Assembly: GCA_949987705.1 (NCBI GenBank)
Contig: OX465281.1
Span: forward strand, 168,034,516-168,098,515
DNA length: 64,000 bases
Origin: Thereva unica
Lineage: Eukaryota > Arthropoda > Insecta > Diptera > Therevidae
Direction of reading: 5' to 3'
Numbering within the stretch: position 1 is the stretch's first letter; every line of letters begins with the position of its first letter. Below the pieces are notes generated by a model. That model was not told where the DNA came from, did not search any database, and saw only the letters and a list, made by a program, of their open reading frames with translations. Shown one piece after another: positions 55,676-64,000 of the stretch. Position numbers and translations under genes: made by a program.

Positions 55676-56446
55676 GCTTATCTAAATATGCAACTGTTAG
55701 CTAGCTTACGAAAAAATTGGCGTGGCTGAATTTACTAGTAATTGAATTTATTTAAATGTTTATGTATTGATTTAACAATATATACCGCAAAGCACCACTA
55801 TGGAATTGTTAAAAGTTCAACTGCTTAAATGTTAAAAAAAAAAACTTCCAACAACATTTAAACAAAATTAAATTCGAAGCTGTTCATAATATGTATAGGA
55901 AATGTTTTTAATAAAATATGATTATTTAATTTTATTTAAGATTTCAATACAATCTAAAAACGTTAAATCCACAGGAATAAAATTGCAGGTTAGTGTATTC
56001 TCAAGTCTATTGTCTATTGTTTCACTCTAGCATGCTATCAATTGTTCAATCACCACACTGCCGTTAGTTGATGAATTGCGAAAATTCCGGTAAAGGTTAT
56101 TTGGTTTTAACTGTTCACATTTTATGCTACCTTTAAAATGACCCTTACGAGCATAATAAGCTGCACATTTTAAATGAAATTACATACACTTGTAATAATT
56201 AGTAATTGTCCATGTTTTAATCTTGTCCCTCGTGGCGTTGCAAGTAAATGATTTGGGAAAAATATGCAATGGCTTGAAAATACAGTTGCTGTTTCCGTTG
56301 AATTATAATTTTTATTGATAAATAATTAACTTGAGAGGTACTTAGCTTATTTATTATCCATTCCCTTTGATGTGGTGTTGAAGCTCACGTGCAAAGTTCC
56401 GCGATATGATATCACTCTTAATTCCCGGGTTTCGGCACCAAAAAAT
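55676..56446 (-). other. BEL-4 leader region
   Basis: AT-rich untranslated leader between the LTR and gag ATG, including the primer-binding site. Confidence 0.6.
56423..56441 (-). promoter_or_regulatory. BEL-4 primer-binding site
   Basis: The minus strand reads TGGTGCCGAAACCCGGGAA a few T bases after the LTR end, a typical retroelement primer-binding sequence. The tRNA was not assigned. Confidence 0.75.
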
Positions 56447-56755
56447 GTTTTGAACTTTTTTTTTGTTTGAATTTAATTGAAACTAAAATTTTTGCTCAAC
56501 CACTTCACATATAATTTATTATTATATTGATTATTTATTATAATTTAACAACTTTGATTATAACAATAAACTTCTTTATTATGATATTGATTAATTATTA
56601 TGATTTACAATAACTTGGATTCAATCGACTGGTCAACACGCCTAACACTACACAACTGAGAATGATATTTATTTTAATCTCAAACAGTAACCGATTTGAT
56701 GTTCGCCGATGATCGCTAGTCGACAAGAATTGAGAAGTAACGGACATCTTAAACA
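56447..56755 (-). repeat. BEL LTR abutting BEL-3 pol
   Basis: On the minus strand it begins TGTTTAAGATGTCCG and ends AAAACA before the T-run and primer-binding site, about 309 bp. AATAAA motifs occur within it. It directly follows the broken BEL-3 RNase H, so it is either the 5' LTR of a second element inserted into BEL-3 or a shared LTR of a tandem. No second copy is in the window, so the borders are inferred. Confidence 0.6.
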
Positions 56756-57016
56756 GTAGTGATGATTTTGTTTTATCGTTAGACTTAACGACTACGTATA
56801 GTACAGCTGCATAAGCTAGATTTGACGCGTCACAGAATCCATGTATCTCATATTCTTCATCCTTGTGTGTTTATAACCAGCGTGGAATTGTAAGTTCCTC
56901 GATCATGTGAAGTTGGTTCCTGAAGTTACGCCATGTCTCGCTAAGCTTTTGAGGTAGTTGCTCATCCCATTCGCCTTTTTCAAGCCATACCTTTTGCATT
57001 AGTATTTTAGCTTAAA
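56756..57016 (-). pseudogene. BEL-3 connection/RNase H segment
   Basis: Beyond Helitron-B the minus strand continues LAKILMQKVWLEKGEWDEQL and FRNQLHMIEELTIPRW, then a stop, then EYEIHGFCDASNLAYAAVLY, the first RNase H block with its catalytic Asp. Sequence stops being BEL pol at 56756, where the LTR begins. The rest of RNase H and integrase is missing. Confidence 0.85.
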
Positions 57017-58308
57017 CTAGCAAAAACCCGCGTGCGTTGCAACGCCTTTCAATAAAATAAGATTATGGGGACACAGTCTGCGATAGGAAAAAGCTATATT
57101 GAAAAAAGAACAAATCTGGGAAAATTGATTTTGGGATATGACCGCCATGGACCAAATGATATATTGAGTATACTATATTGCCTATGGTGTTCTACTTATC
57201 ATACTCTCTCATTTGCTACCCATCTCGAAGGGGTTGTGAAGAAAATGGTAATCCGCCTTCTCGAGATGGCCGCTATGGACCAAACGATATATTGAGTATA
57301 CTATATTGCTTATATTGTTCTACTTATCATACTCTTTCATTTGATACCCATCTAGAAGGGGTTGTGAAGAAAATGGTAAACCGCCCTTTTGAGATGGCCG
57401 CCATGGACCAAATTATAAATTGAGTATACTATATTGCTTATGGTGTTCTGCTTTTCATAGCCTTTCATTTGATACCCATGTCTCGGTGTTGTGAAAAAAA
57501 TGGTAATCCGCCCTCTTGAGATGGCCGCCATGAATCTAATGACATAGTCTATGGCATTCTTCTTATAATGCCCTTTCATTTGATACCAATGTCGAGGGGG
57601 TAGTGAAGAAAATGATCATCCTCCCCCTTGAGATGACCGCCATGGACCAAACGATATATTGAGTATACATACTATATTGCTTATGGTGTTCTATTATCAT
57701 ACCCTTTCATTTGAAATCCATATCGAGGATTGTGAAGATAATGGTAATCCAACCTCTGGTGATGACCGCTATGGACCAAACGATATATTGAGTATACTAT
57801 ATTGCTTATGTGTTCTACTTATCATACTCTCTCATTTGATACCCATCTCGAAGGGGTTGTGAAGAAAATGGTAATCCGCCCGCTTGAGATGATCGCCATG
57901 GACCAAACGATATATTGAGTATACTTTATTGCCTATGGTGTTCTACTTATCATACTCTTTCATTTGATATCCATGTCGAAGGGGTTGTGAAGAAAATGGT
58001 CATCTGCTCTCTTGAGATGACTGCCATGGACCAAACGATATATTGAGTATACTATATTGCTTTTGGTGTTCTACTTACCATAACCTTTCATTTGATATCC
58101 ATGTCGAGGGGTTGTAAAGACAATGGTAATCCGCCCTCTTGAAATGGCTGCTATGGACCAACTGCCTGCTTTTCTGTTGAAATTTTTTTGCTATAAACCT
58201 CACGGAGCCCGAGACCTTTCCAACGAATGCAAAACCGAGGAAATCGGATCGTGCGTTCTGGAATTATAGCGTCAGGAAGGAAAATCCGACTTATTTTTAT
58301 ATTATAGA
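57017..58308 (-). mobile_element. Helitron-B: nonautonomous Helitron inserted in BEL-3 pol
   Basis: On the minus strand it starts TCTATAATATAAAAATAAG at 58308 and ends GTTTTTGCTAG at 57017, with A before and T after. BEL-3 pol reads WLSPIVI before it and resumes after it. It shares both ends and the minisatellite core (about eight or nine units) with Helitron-A in inverse orientation. No coding capacity. Confidence 0.9.
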
Positions 58309-59390
58309 TTACTATTGGGCTTAACCATCCTAATGGATCAAAAAGTAGAGATATTTCTGATAATAGTTCTCGCTTAGTCTCCACCTTTCTTGAATTGTTC
58401 TTGATTTTAAAATGAAATGTATCAGTGACGGGGTTCCAATGAATCCCTAATGTTTTGATAGTAGTGTTGATGTTAACTTCGGGATGCCCTTTCAGTTCCC
58501 TGTCTTGAATTGCTATATCACGTAACGCTTGGTTATGATTGCTAGTCCATTTTCGTAGGTGCAGACCGGATTCTCTGAGTATTTTTCGTACCTCTTCCAT
58601 TAGATAAAGGGCTTCGGGGATTGTATCTGCTCCTGACATTAGATCATCCACATTAAAATCTTCTAAAATTATCCTTGCCGCTCTTTCGGACTGAGACGCG
58701 GCGTTGGTTGCTATCTGTTGAAGGGTACGTACGGCTAAGAATGGTGCTGATGCTGTTCCGTATGTAACGGTGAGCAAGCGGTACTCTTGTAATGGTTTCG
58801 TTGTCTCGCTCCTCCAAAGAATGCGTTAGTAATCAGCGTCCTTTTGGGTGACTCTTATCTGCCGGTACATTTTTTCAACATCAGCAGTGAAAGCGATGGC
58901 ATGTGTTCTCCACTTCAGCAGGGTGGATGCTAGATCTGCCTGGATGGTGGGCCCCGTTAGTAGGTGATCGTTCAGTGATGAATTATTAGTGGTTTTTGCG
59001 GAAGCGTCGAATACCACTCTTACTTTTGTAGTGGAACTTTGCTCCTTTATCACTGCATGATGTGGTAAGTAGGATGGTTTACCGAGTGTGTGAGTATCGT
59101 GGTTTTCAGGAATCACTAATTCCATGTGTCCTAATTCCAGATATTCAGCCATAAACTTTTCGTATTCTTGTTTCAATTCGCTATGTGCTTCCAGTTTTCG
59201 CTCTAGGTTAAAAAATCTTCTTAATGCCATTCCTTTCGAGTCGCCGAGCGCTGGTGGTTCTGGATGTGACTTGAACGGCAGTTGTACTTCATATCGACCA
59301 TCTTCTCTGCGCCGGTGTGTCGCCTTAAAGTGAGCTTCGCATTGAGCGTCGGCTTCAGTGAGATGTTTTTCTTCGGTCAATGGAACAATT
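58309..59390 (-). pseudogene. BEL-3 reverse transcriptase
   Basis: Two frames: 59380-58826 has ADAQCEAHFKATHRRREDGR, SYLPHHAVIKEQSSTTKVRV and motif A (AFTADVEKMYRQIRV). A TAA at about 58824-58826 interrupts KDADY and RILWRSE in the same frame. 58777-58309 has [18 protein letters not shown], the catalytic box as FNVDDLM (usually FYVDDLL, so Tyr is Asn here; both Asp kept) and [17 protein letters not shown]. Helitron-B follows. A frameshift near 59385 separates it from the protease frame. Confidence 0.9.
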
Positions 59391-60470
59391 CCCAGAATTG
59401 TTGTAACAATTGCTTTATGTCACAGTTTTGACTAGTTGCAACCTTGAGACTATGACAGGTACTTTTCACCGGTCCTGACAAAATCCATCCCAGGATGGTA
59501 CGTTGCGCTAATGGTGTTCCTGGAGGACCTTTAATTTGTCCTTCTTCAATTAGTTCGGGGTAGACATCGGCTCCTAAGAGTACGTCGATGCGTCGTGATT
59601 CAAAGTATTGAGGGTCTGCTAATTGGAGACCCTTGATGTGTGACCAATCTTGTGCTAAAATTTGATGAGTGGGGAGTACCGCTGAAATTTGCCTCACTAC
59701 TAACGTATTCATATCTATGTAGTGATCGTAAGCGTAGCGAGAGCTGAGCCTAAAGTTGACTGTATGTTTGTTTGGCCCACACTGTTGGTTTTCTATTCCG
59801 AAAACTGTCACGAAAGTGTTTGTTTTATCGAGTTGTAGAAGCTGGACGCTCCTTTCAGTAATGAATGAGACCTCTGAACCTTGGTCTATGAGAGCTCTAA
59901 GTGTTTTAGTCCCTGTTTTACTAGAGTGGACCTGAATGAGTGCTGTGGCTAGCAGGACGGATTTACTAACCTGTTTACATCCCTGCTGCCCTCTGCATTG
60001 AAGTGAAACTATTTCTTGTGTATCTGGTGTTTGGTTGCAGTCAACTTCGTTCCTTCTCCCCAAGTTGACCTTAGCGGATTTGGTTCCGTTTCTTGGTTGC
60101 TCTGGATGACTCTTGCTATGACTGAGCTCCTCCAAATGTAGTAAGGTGTTTTGCCGTCTATGGCACTTAAAACATGTGCCCCTACTTGGGCAGGTTCTGA
60201 TGGAGTGTGAGGTACCCAAACAATTGAGACACCTTCCATGTGACCTGATGTAAGCGATTCGGTCGTTGACACTCATTTTAATGAATTGAACACACGTCCG
60301 AAGAGGGTGATCCTTTTAGCATAGGCTGCATTCAGTCGCCCTTGTTAAATGAATTCTTACCGGTTCTGATTTTCCTAGGAATTGTTTGTGTGTTGTTGGC
60401 TTGGTTCCCCCTATGGCTTCGAGAGTGCGGAATCTCTTCTCTAGGAATTCCTTGAATTCTTTTATGGTTG
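59377..60470 (-). pseudogene. BEL-3 Gag end, zinc knuckles and protease
   Basis: From 60470 the minus strand reads TIKEFKEFLEKRFRTLEAIG, typical Gag. A TAA near 60320 lies in the first zinc knuckle (ECSLC before, KDHPLRTC after). The open part 60276-59377 has the second cluster (CLNCLGTSHSIRTC, CFKCHRRQNTLLH), protease LRALIDQGSEVSFITERSVQ, where the usual DSGS/DTGS reads DQGS, and the hallmark RIDVLLGADVYPELIEEGQI. It ends in the RT N-terminus (LLQQFWELF) with a frameshift. Confidence 0.88.
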
Positions 60471-60610
60471 GCTCAAGTAAGTACCCTTGCTCCCTACCCT
60501 CTCTCGCATCTCGGTCATGCAGGTGCCGCGGCTAAAATCTGTCGGTCGATGAAATTTGCCCCGTCTCAAAAGGCATAACACTTTGACGAGGACAAATTTT
60601 ATTGACTCTG

Positions 60611-62440
60611 ATGGTTGCGGCAGGTGTAATTCCGGGAAATATCCCCGAGAACGTGGCGATTGAGCCTGCGCAACCGAAGTCCCGTTACAGGTCAAATTTT
60701 TGTATTGACTTTTGTAACATTCGTGGACTTCATGCGAATTTCTCTTTTGTTGAGTGCCACTTATCTAATTATAAACCCCCAATCTTCGCACTTAGTGAAA
60801 CCCAAATATCACCCGATAATGACCTAGGTCATTACCAGGTATCGGGGTTCACTTTAGTACACAATCTCTCCCCCCATAGGGGTATCGCCATCTATGTTAG
60901 GGATGACGTGGCTTTTTTTAAAATAAATTCAAGCACGACTTCAGATTTTAATTATTTTTGGATTAAAATCATTTTCCAAAGCCACGTCATATTCTTCTGC
61001 TTCCTATACAGAAGCCCTAACATAAGTAACGAAGCCTCCACCTTATCTTTTGATACTATTTCCGAACAAATCTCGGGATTTTTATCGTCCAATCCTGAGT
61101 GTGAAATCATCGTTGCGGGTGATTTCAATGTTCACAATGCAAACTGGCTGACTTACTCAAATGGCACCAGTGCTTCTGGCAAGGACGTCGAGCTCTTTGC
61201 AGACATCAATAACTTGCATCAAATTGTGGATCATCCCACAAGAGTCCCTGATGCTGCTGGTCAAGGAAGATATCTCCTTGATCTTTTCCTTACTTCCCAT
61301 CCAGCGCGATATACCGTCACAGTTGATTCACCTCTCGGCAATTCGGACCACTGCTTAGTTAGCGCTAGCTTCCCATTCAAATTTCCCAAACCAGTTAAAA
61401 GAACTGTATGGCATTATGGGAAGGCCAATTGGCTGGGGCTTATTAATTTTTTCCAATCTACTGACTGGAACCTGTGTTTCCGAAACAAAAACGTCAATGC
61501 TGCCGCTATCCGTATCTCTAGGATCATACAGGCAGGAATGCATTTGTTCATTCCTCATACAACTAAATCTGTGAAGGCTAGGCCCAACAGATGGTTTAAT
61601 CAGGAATGTATGAATGCAATCAGAAATAAAGAAGCCGCCTTTCGTGCTTACAAGAGCTCCCCGAGTGAATCGCTCCGTTTAGAGTATATAAAACTGAGAA
61701 ATTCGTGCAAAGTCACCATCAGGAATGTCAAAAATTCATTTGACAACAAATTGAGAAGTAAACTCCTTAATGCAACCTCTGGTAGCAAGAACTTCTGGTC
61801 CTTGGTAAGCTCCATCAAGAAGAATTTCACTTCATCCACAACTCCTTCATTCATCCACGATGAGAAGGTGATAACAGACAGAAAATCCAAGGCCGATTTA
61901 TTAGCATCTCTGTTTGCTGCCAATTCTTCTTTACCCCAAACTGATATGCTACCCCCAGTTCTCGAGCACAGCGCTCATTTAATGCCCAGGGTTTTCTTCA
62001 GAACTCGCGAGGTGTACAGGTGCCTCAAGGAGCTCGATGTCAATAAATGCACTGGACCCGATAATATACCCCCTGTCGTCTTAAAACAATGCGCATCACC
62101 TTTGGCTAAACCTCTGCGCAAACTTTTTGCTCTATCATACTCCTCCGGAGTTTACCCAGACTCCTGGAAACTTGCCCATGTCCAGCCAATACCGAAAAAA
62201 GGTAACTCCAGCCTTCCCTCCAACTACCGTCCAATAGCAATTACTTCTATTCTCTCCAAAACCATGGAGACGATAATTAACAAAAAGCTAATGGGATACC
62301 TAGAATCCAACCAACTTATCAACGACAAACAATACGGCTTCCGACAAAAAAGATCCACTGGTGATCTTTTAGTTTGCCTTACCGAACACCTCAGCCGTAG
62401 TCTGCATGGATCCGGTGAGTCTAGTCTGGTTGCTCTAAGG
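60611..62440 (+). pseudogene. LINE-D endonuclease and N-terminal RT
   Basis: The first ATG in the open frame is 60611. The apurinic-type endonuclease shows FCNIRGLHANF, FALSETQIS, HRGIAIYVRDD, FLYRSPN, VAGDFNVHNANWL and LGNSDHCLV, so the expected catalytic blocks are present. The RT begins near 62000 with VNKCTGPDNIPPVVLK, YPDSWKLAHVQPIPKKG, NYRPIAITSILSKTMETIIN and DKQYGFRQKRSTGDLLV. A 10-base deletion at about 62440, compared with LINE-A and LINE-C, removes GATATCTCCA, which includes the codon for the motif A catalytic Asp, and shifts the frame, ending the ORF at 62473. Confidence 0.9.
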
Positions 62441-63546
62441 CTTTTGATAGAGTATGGCACTCAGCCTTGTTAGCTAAACTCAAAGCTATTGGAATTGACT
62501 CGCATCTGTATAAGTGGGTTGAAAGTTTCCTTTCCGGCCGTTCAATTAAGGTAGTATTGGATGGCGTCAAATCTGAATCTCACCCCATTTCTGCGGGGGT
62601 CCCCCAGGGTTCAATTTTATCACCGGCCCTATTTCTCATCTTTATAAATGACCTACTTTCAATCCCCTCCAACCCACTTCTCAGCTTCGCTGACGACGGT
62701 ACTTTACGTTACTCGTACAGCTACGATACAAGACAGACTCATGCCAGATCCTGTCTTGATGATCGGGAAATTATGTCCATCTCTGTTAATAACGACATTG
62801 AACTCATTCTAGAGTGGGGAAAGAACAATCGTGTTGATTTCAACCCCGACAAAACCAAGCACTGTCTTATTTCAAAGAAAAAGATCAACACCTCACCATC
62901 CTTGAAAGTGGATGACGTGGTACTAAAGGCCGATCCATCCCTACACATACTAGGTGTGACATTAGCCAAAGACTTGCGATGGAATGACCACAAATTCCAA
63001 ATCGCAAAACAAGGATCCCAGTGCTTGGGATTTCTCAAGAGGTGCAAGTTCCTCCTCCAGCCATCGGCCCGTGCTGTTATTTATAAATCCTACATTCGGC
63101 CTCTTCTCGAATACAACTCCCTCGTTTGGGGCGGCGCTCCAATAACCACCTTAGCATGGTTAGATAAGGTCCAAAAAAGGGCCCTTAAGTTAATTAATGA
63201 CGATACCGCTTGCTCCACCATCGACCCCTTGAGCCACCGTAGGAATGTAGCAGCACTGACCAAATTTTATCGCTACTATCATAGTGACTGTTCCTCCGAG
63301 CTAAACGCTCTCCTGCCTCCACGGCAATCCTATACCCGCAACACCAGATTAGCCCACTCGTCTCACTCCCTCCACCTGCAACTCCCCCTTTCACGCACTC
63401 AACAGGATATGAATTCGTTTGTAAATAGAACAACTCGACTGTGGAATAATCTCTCGCAGTCAGTTTTTCCGAGCTCCTACAACATCCAAGAGTTCAAACG
63501 CAGGGTTCATCACCACCTTCTTCAATACCCCCCCGTACCTTTATAA
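62441..63546 (+). pseudogene. LINE-D C-terminal RT and tail
   Basis: The continuing frame after the deletion reads AFDRVWHSALLAKLKAIGID, SFLSGRSIKVVLDGVKSE, motif B (AGVPQGSILSPALF), motif C (FADDGTL at about 62686-62706), ILGVTLAKDLRWN and the thumb/tail FLKRCKFLLQPSARAVIYKS, LLEYNSLVWGG and TTRLWNNLSQSVFPSSY, ending at 63546. Apart from the motif A loss the frame is clean, so this copy was disabled recently. Confidence 0.92.
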
Positions 63547-63694
63547 TCCTTACCCTATTCCCCCTCCCTCCCTCCCGTACTAAGCTTACTGCTAGACATT
63601 GCACCATGACGTGACAAATGACATGACGGACTAGTAGTACAAAGGGTGACTCCTGAGCTTAGCACTGCTACATAAAAAAAAAAAAAAAAAAAAA
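63547..63694 (+). other. LINE-D 3' UTR and poly-A tail
   Basis: Shared with LINE-A (7385-7522) and, inverted, LINE-C: CTAAGCTTACTGCTAGACAT, GTAGTACAAAGGGTGACTCC and CTTAGCACTGCTACATAAAA. The A-run has 22 bases here and about 10 in LINE-A. Confidence 0.88.
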
Positions 63695-63853
63695 GTAGTT
63701 GGCGTCATGGGAGCTCAGTGCATCCTCCCAGTGGGTGACTGTCTCCTTGCATAATTTCTGAGATAGTATATGAATCAATATTGGATCCCAAGTTTCTGTG
63801 TTGATGTGCAGACCCTTGAGTGCCTCCAATACTTCGTTGAGTTTATCCAACAT
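63695..63853 (-). pseudogene. gag: BEL-3 Gag fragment upstream of LINE-D
   Basis: The minus strand reads LDKLNEVLEALKGLHINTET and WDPILIHILSQKL, the conserved BEL Gag segment before the TIKEFKEFLE block found across LINE-D at 60470. 63854-64000 has stops and is not clearly Gag. Confidence 0.78.
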
Positions 63854-64000
63854 TATAAATATTATAAATTACTGGAATTAGTGACAACTCTCATCAAAAA
63901 TGAAAATAATATGATGAGGGATAAAATTTCACCCAATGAAAGGCTCTCCGCCACTTTGCGATTTTTATCCGCGGTCCATGTTTTGAAGATCTTAAATATT

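Larger units (their letters stand above)
60482..63694 (+). mobile_element. LINE-D: near-complete APE-type LINE inserted in BEL-3 gag
   Basis: It runs from TACCCTTGCTCCC (60482) to an A-tail at 63673-63694. BEL-3 Gag is on both sides in the opposite orientation. It has a ~130-bp 5' leader, an endonuclease-RT gene and a 3' UTR ending ACATAAAA. There is no ORF1, so it is either a single-ORF LINE or slightly 5'-truncated. LINE-A, -B and -C belong to the same family. A CR1/Jockey-group clade is likely. No clear long target duplication was found. Confidence 0.88.
56756..63853 (-). mobile_element. BEL-3: minus-strand BEL/Pao element with nested insertions
   Basis: Reading right to left on the minus strand: Gag fragment (63853-63695), LINE-D insertion, Gag end with zinc knuckles, protease, RT, Helitron-B insertion, then the RT/RNase H junction (57016-56756), where it ends at an LTR. 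The rest of RNase H, integrase and its own LTRs are absent or outside. The protein continues in sense across both insertions. Confidence 0.87.

Noticed and set aside
58151..58308. C-terminal extension of the BEL-3 RT frame
   Set aside because: The last ~50 codons are translated Helitron-B end sequence; BEL coding stops at the insertion.

Overview
This window is repeat-dense, AT-rich nuclear DNA of an insect, most likely a higher fly (Diptera). The tephritid-like flavour is a guess. It contains almost no host coding sequence. The one convincing host exon is a 73-bp minus-strand exon at 26162-26234. It has AG/GT splice borders and encodes a TRPM-channel signature ([14 protein letters not shown]), so much of the window is probably intron of a Trpm-like gene filled with nested transposons.

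Layout, left to right. 1-3744: 3' half of an errantivirus (Ty3/gypsy group) with pol, a spliced-type env and a 3' LTR. 3745-5679: no gene recognised. 5680-10126: two copies (E1, E2) of an unclassified repeat here called E, cut by a 5'-truncated LINE (LINE-A) and a MITE with a 9-bp target duplication. 10127-12289: nothing recognised. 12290-23870: a third E copy (E3) split by a complete BEL/Pao retrotransposon (12651-21611) with 381-bp LTRs, ATGGG target duplications, broken gag-pol, an env-like gene and a TA-flanked MITE in gag. 24177-25985: an inverted-repeat element holding a dead LINE reverse transcriptase, then a LINE tail. 26162-26234: the Trpm-like exon. 27013-27782: two minus-strand LINE fragments. 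27783-29060: a hAT-like element. 30026-33625: an inverted duplication with two LINE pieces (LINE-B, LINE-C), a tRNA-derived SINE and minisatellite. 33628-43168: a fourth E copy (E4), interrupted by a foldback element (33781-35643) and by the left arm of a giant inverted repeat.

The giant inverted repeat (arms 37373-42810 and 49082-52724) is the most unusual object. Each arm carries an edge segment, a ~120-bp minisatellite with a three-unit higher-order period, a fragment of a ubiquitin-specific protease (USP), and a 440-bp near-perfect palindrome. The left arm also carries a PIF/Harbinger-like insertion whose empty site is preserved in the right arm. Between the arms lies a BEL/Pao remnant (43610-48051) hit by a Tc1-like element. 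The same minisatellite forms the core of two nonautonomous Helitrons (53005-54410 plus strand, 57017-58308 minus strand).

The right end is a minus-strand BEL/Pao element (about 63853 down to 56756). It is interrupted by a near-complete APE-type LINE (LINE-D, 60482-63694) and a Helitron, and ends against a second BEL LTR-leader-gag. Most open frames are shadows or transposon remnants. Nothing is clearly an active autonomous element, although the errantivirus frames look open as far as they can be seen.
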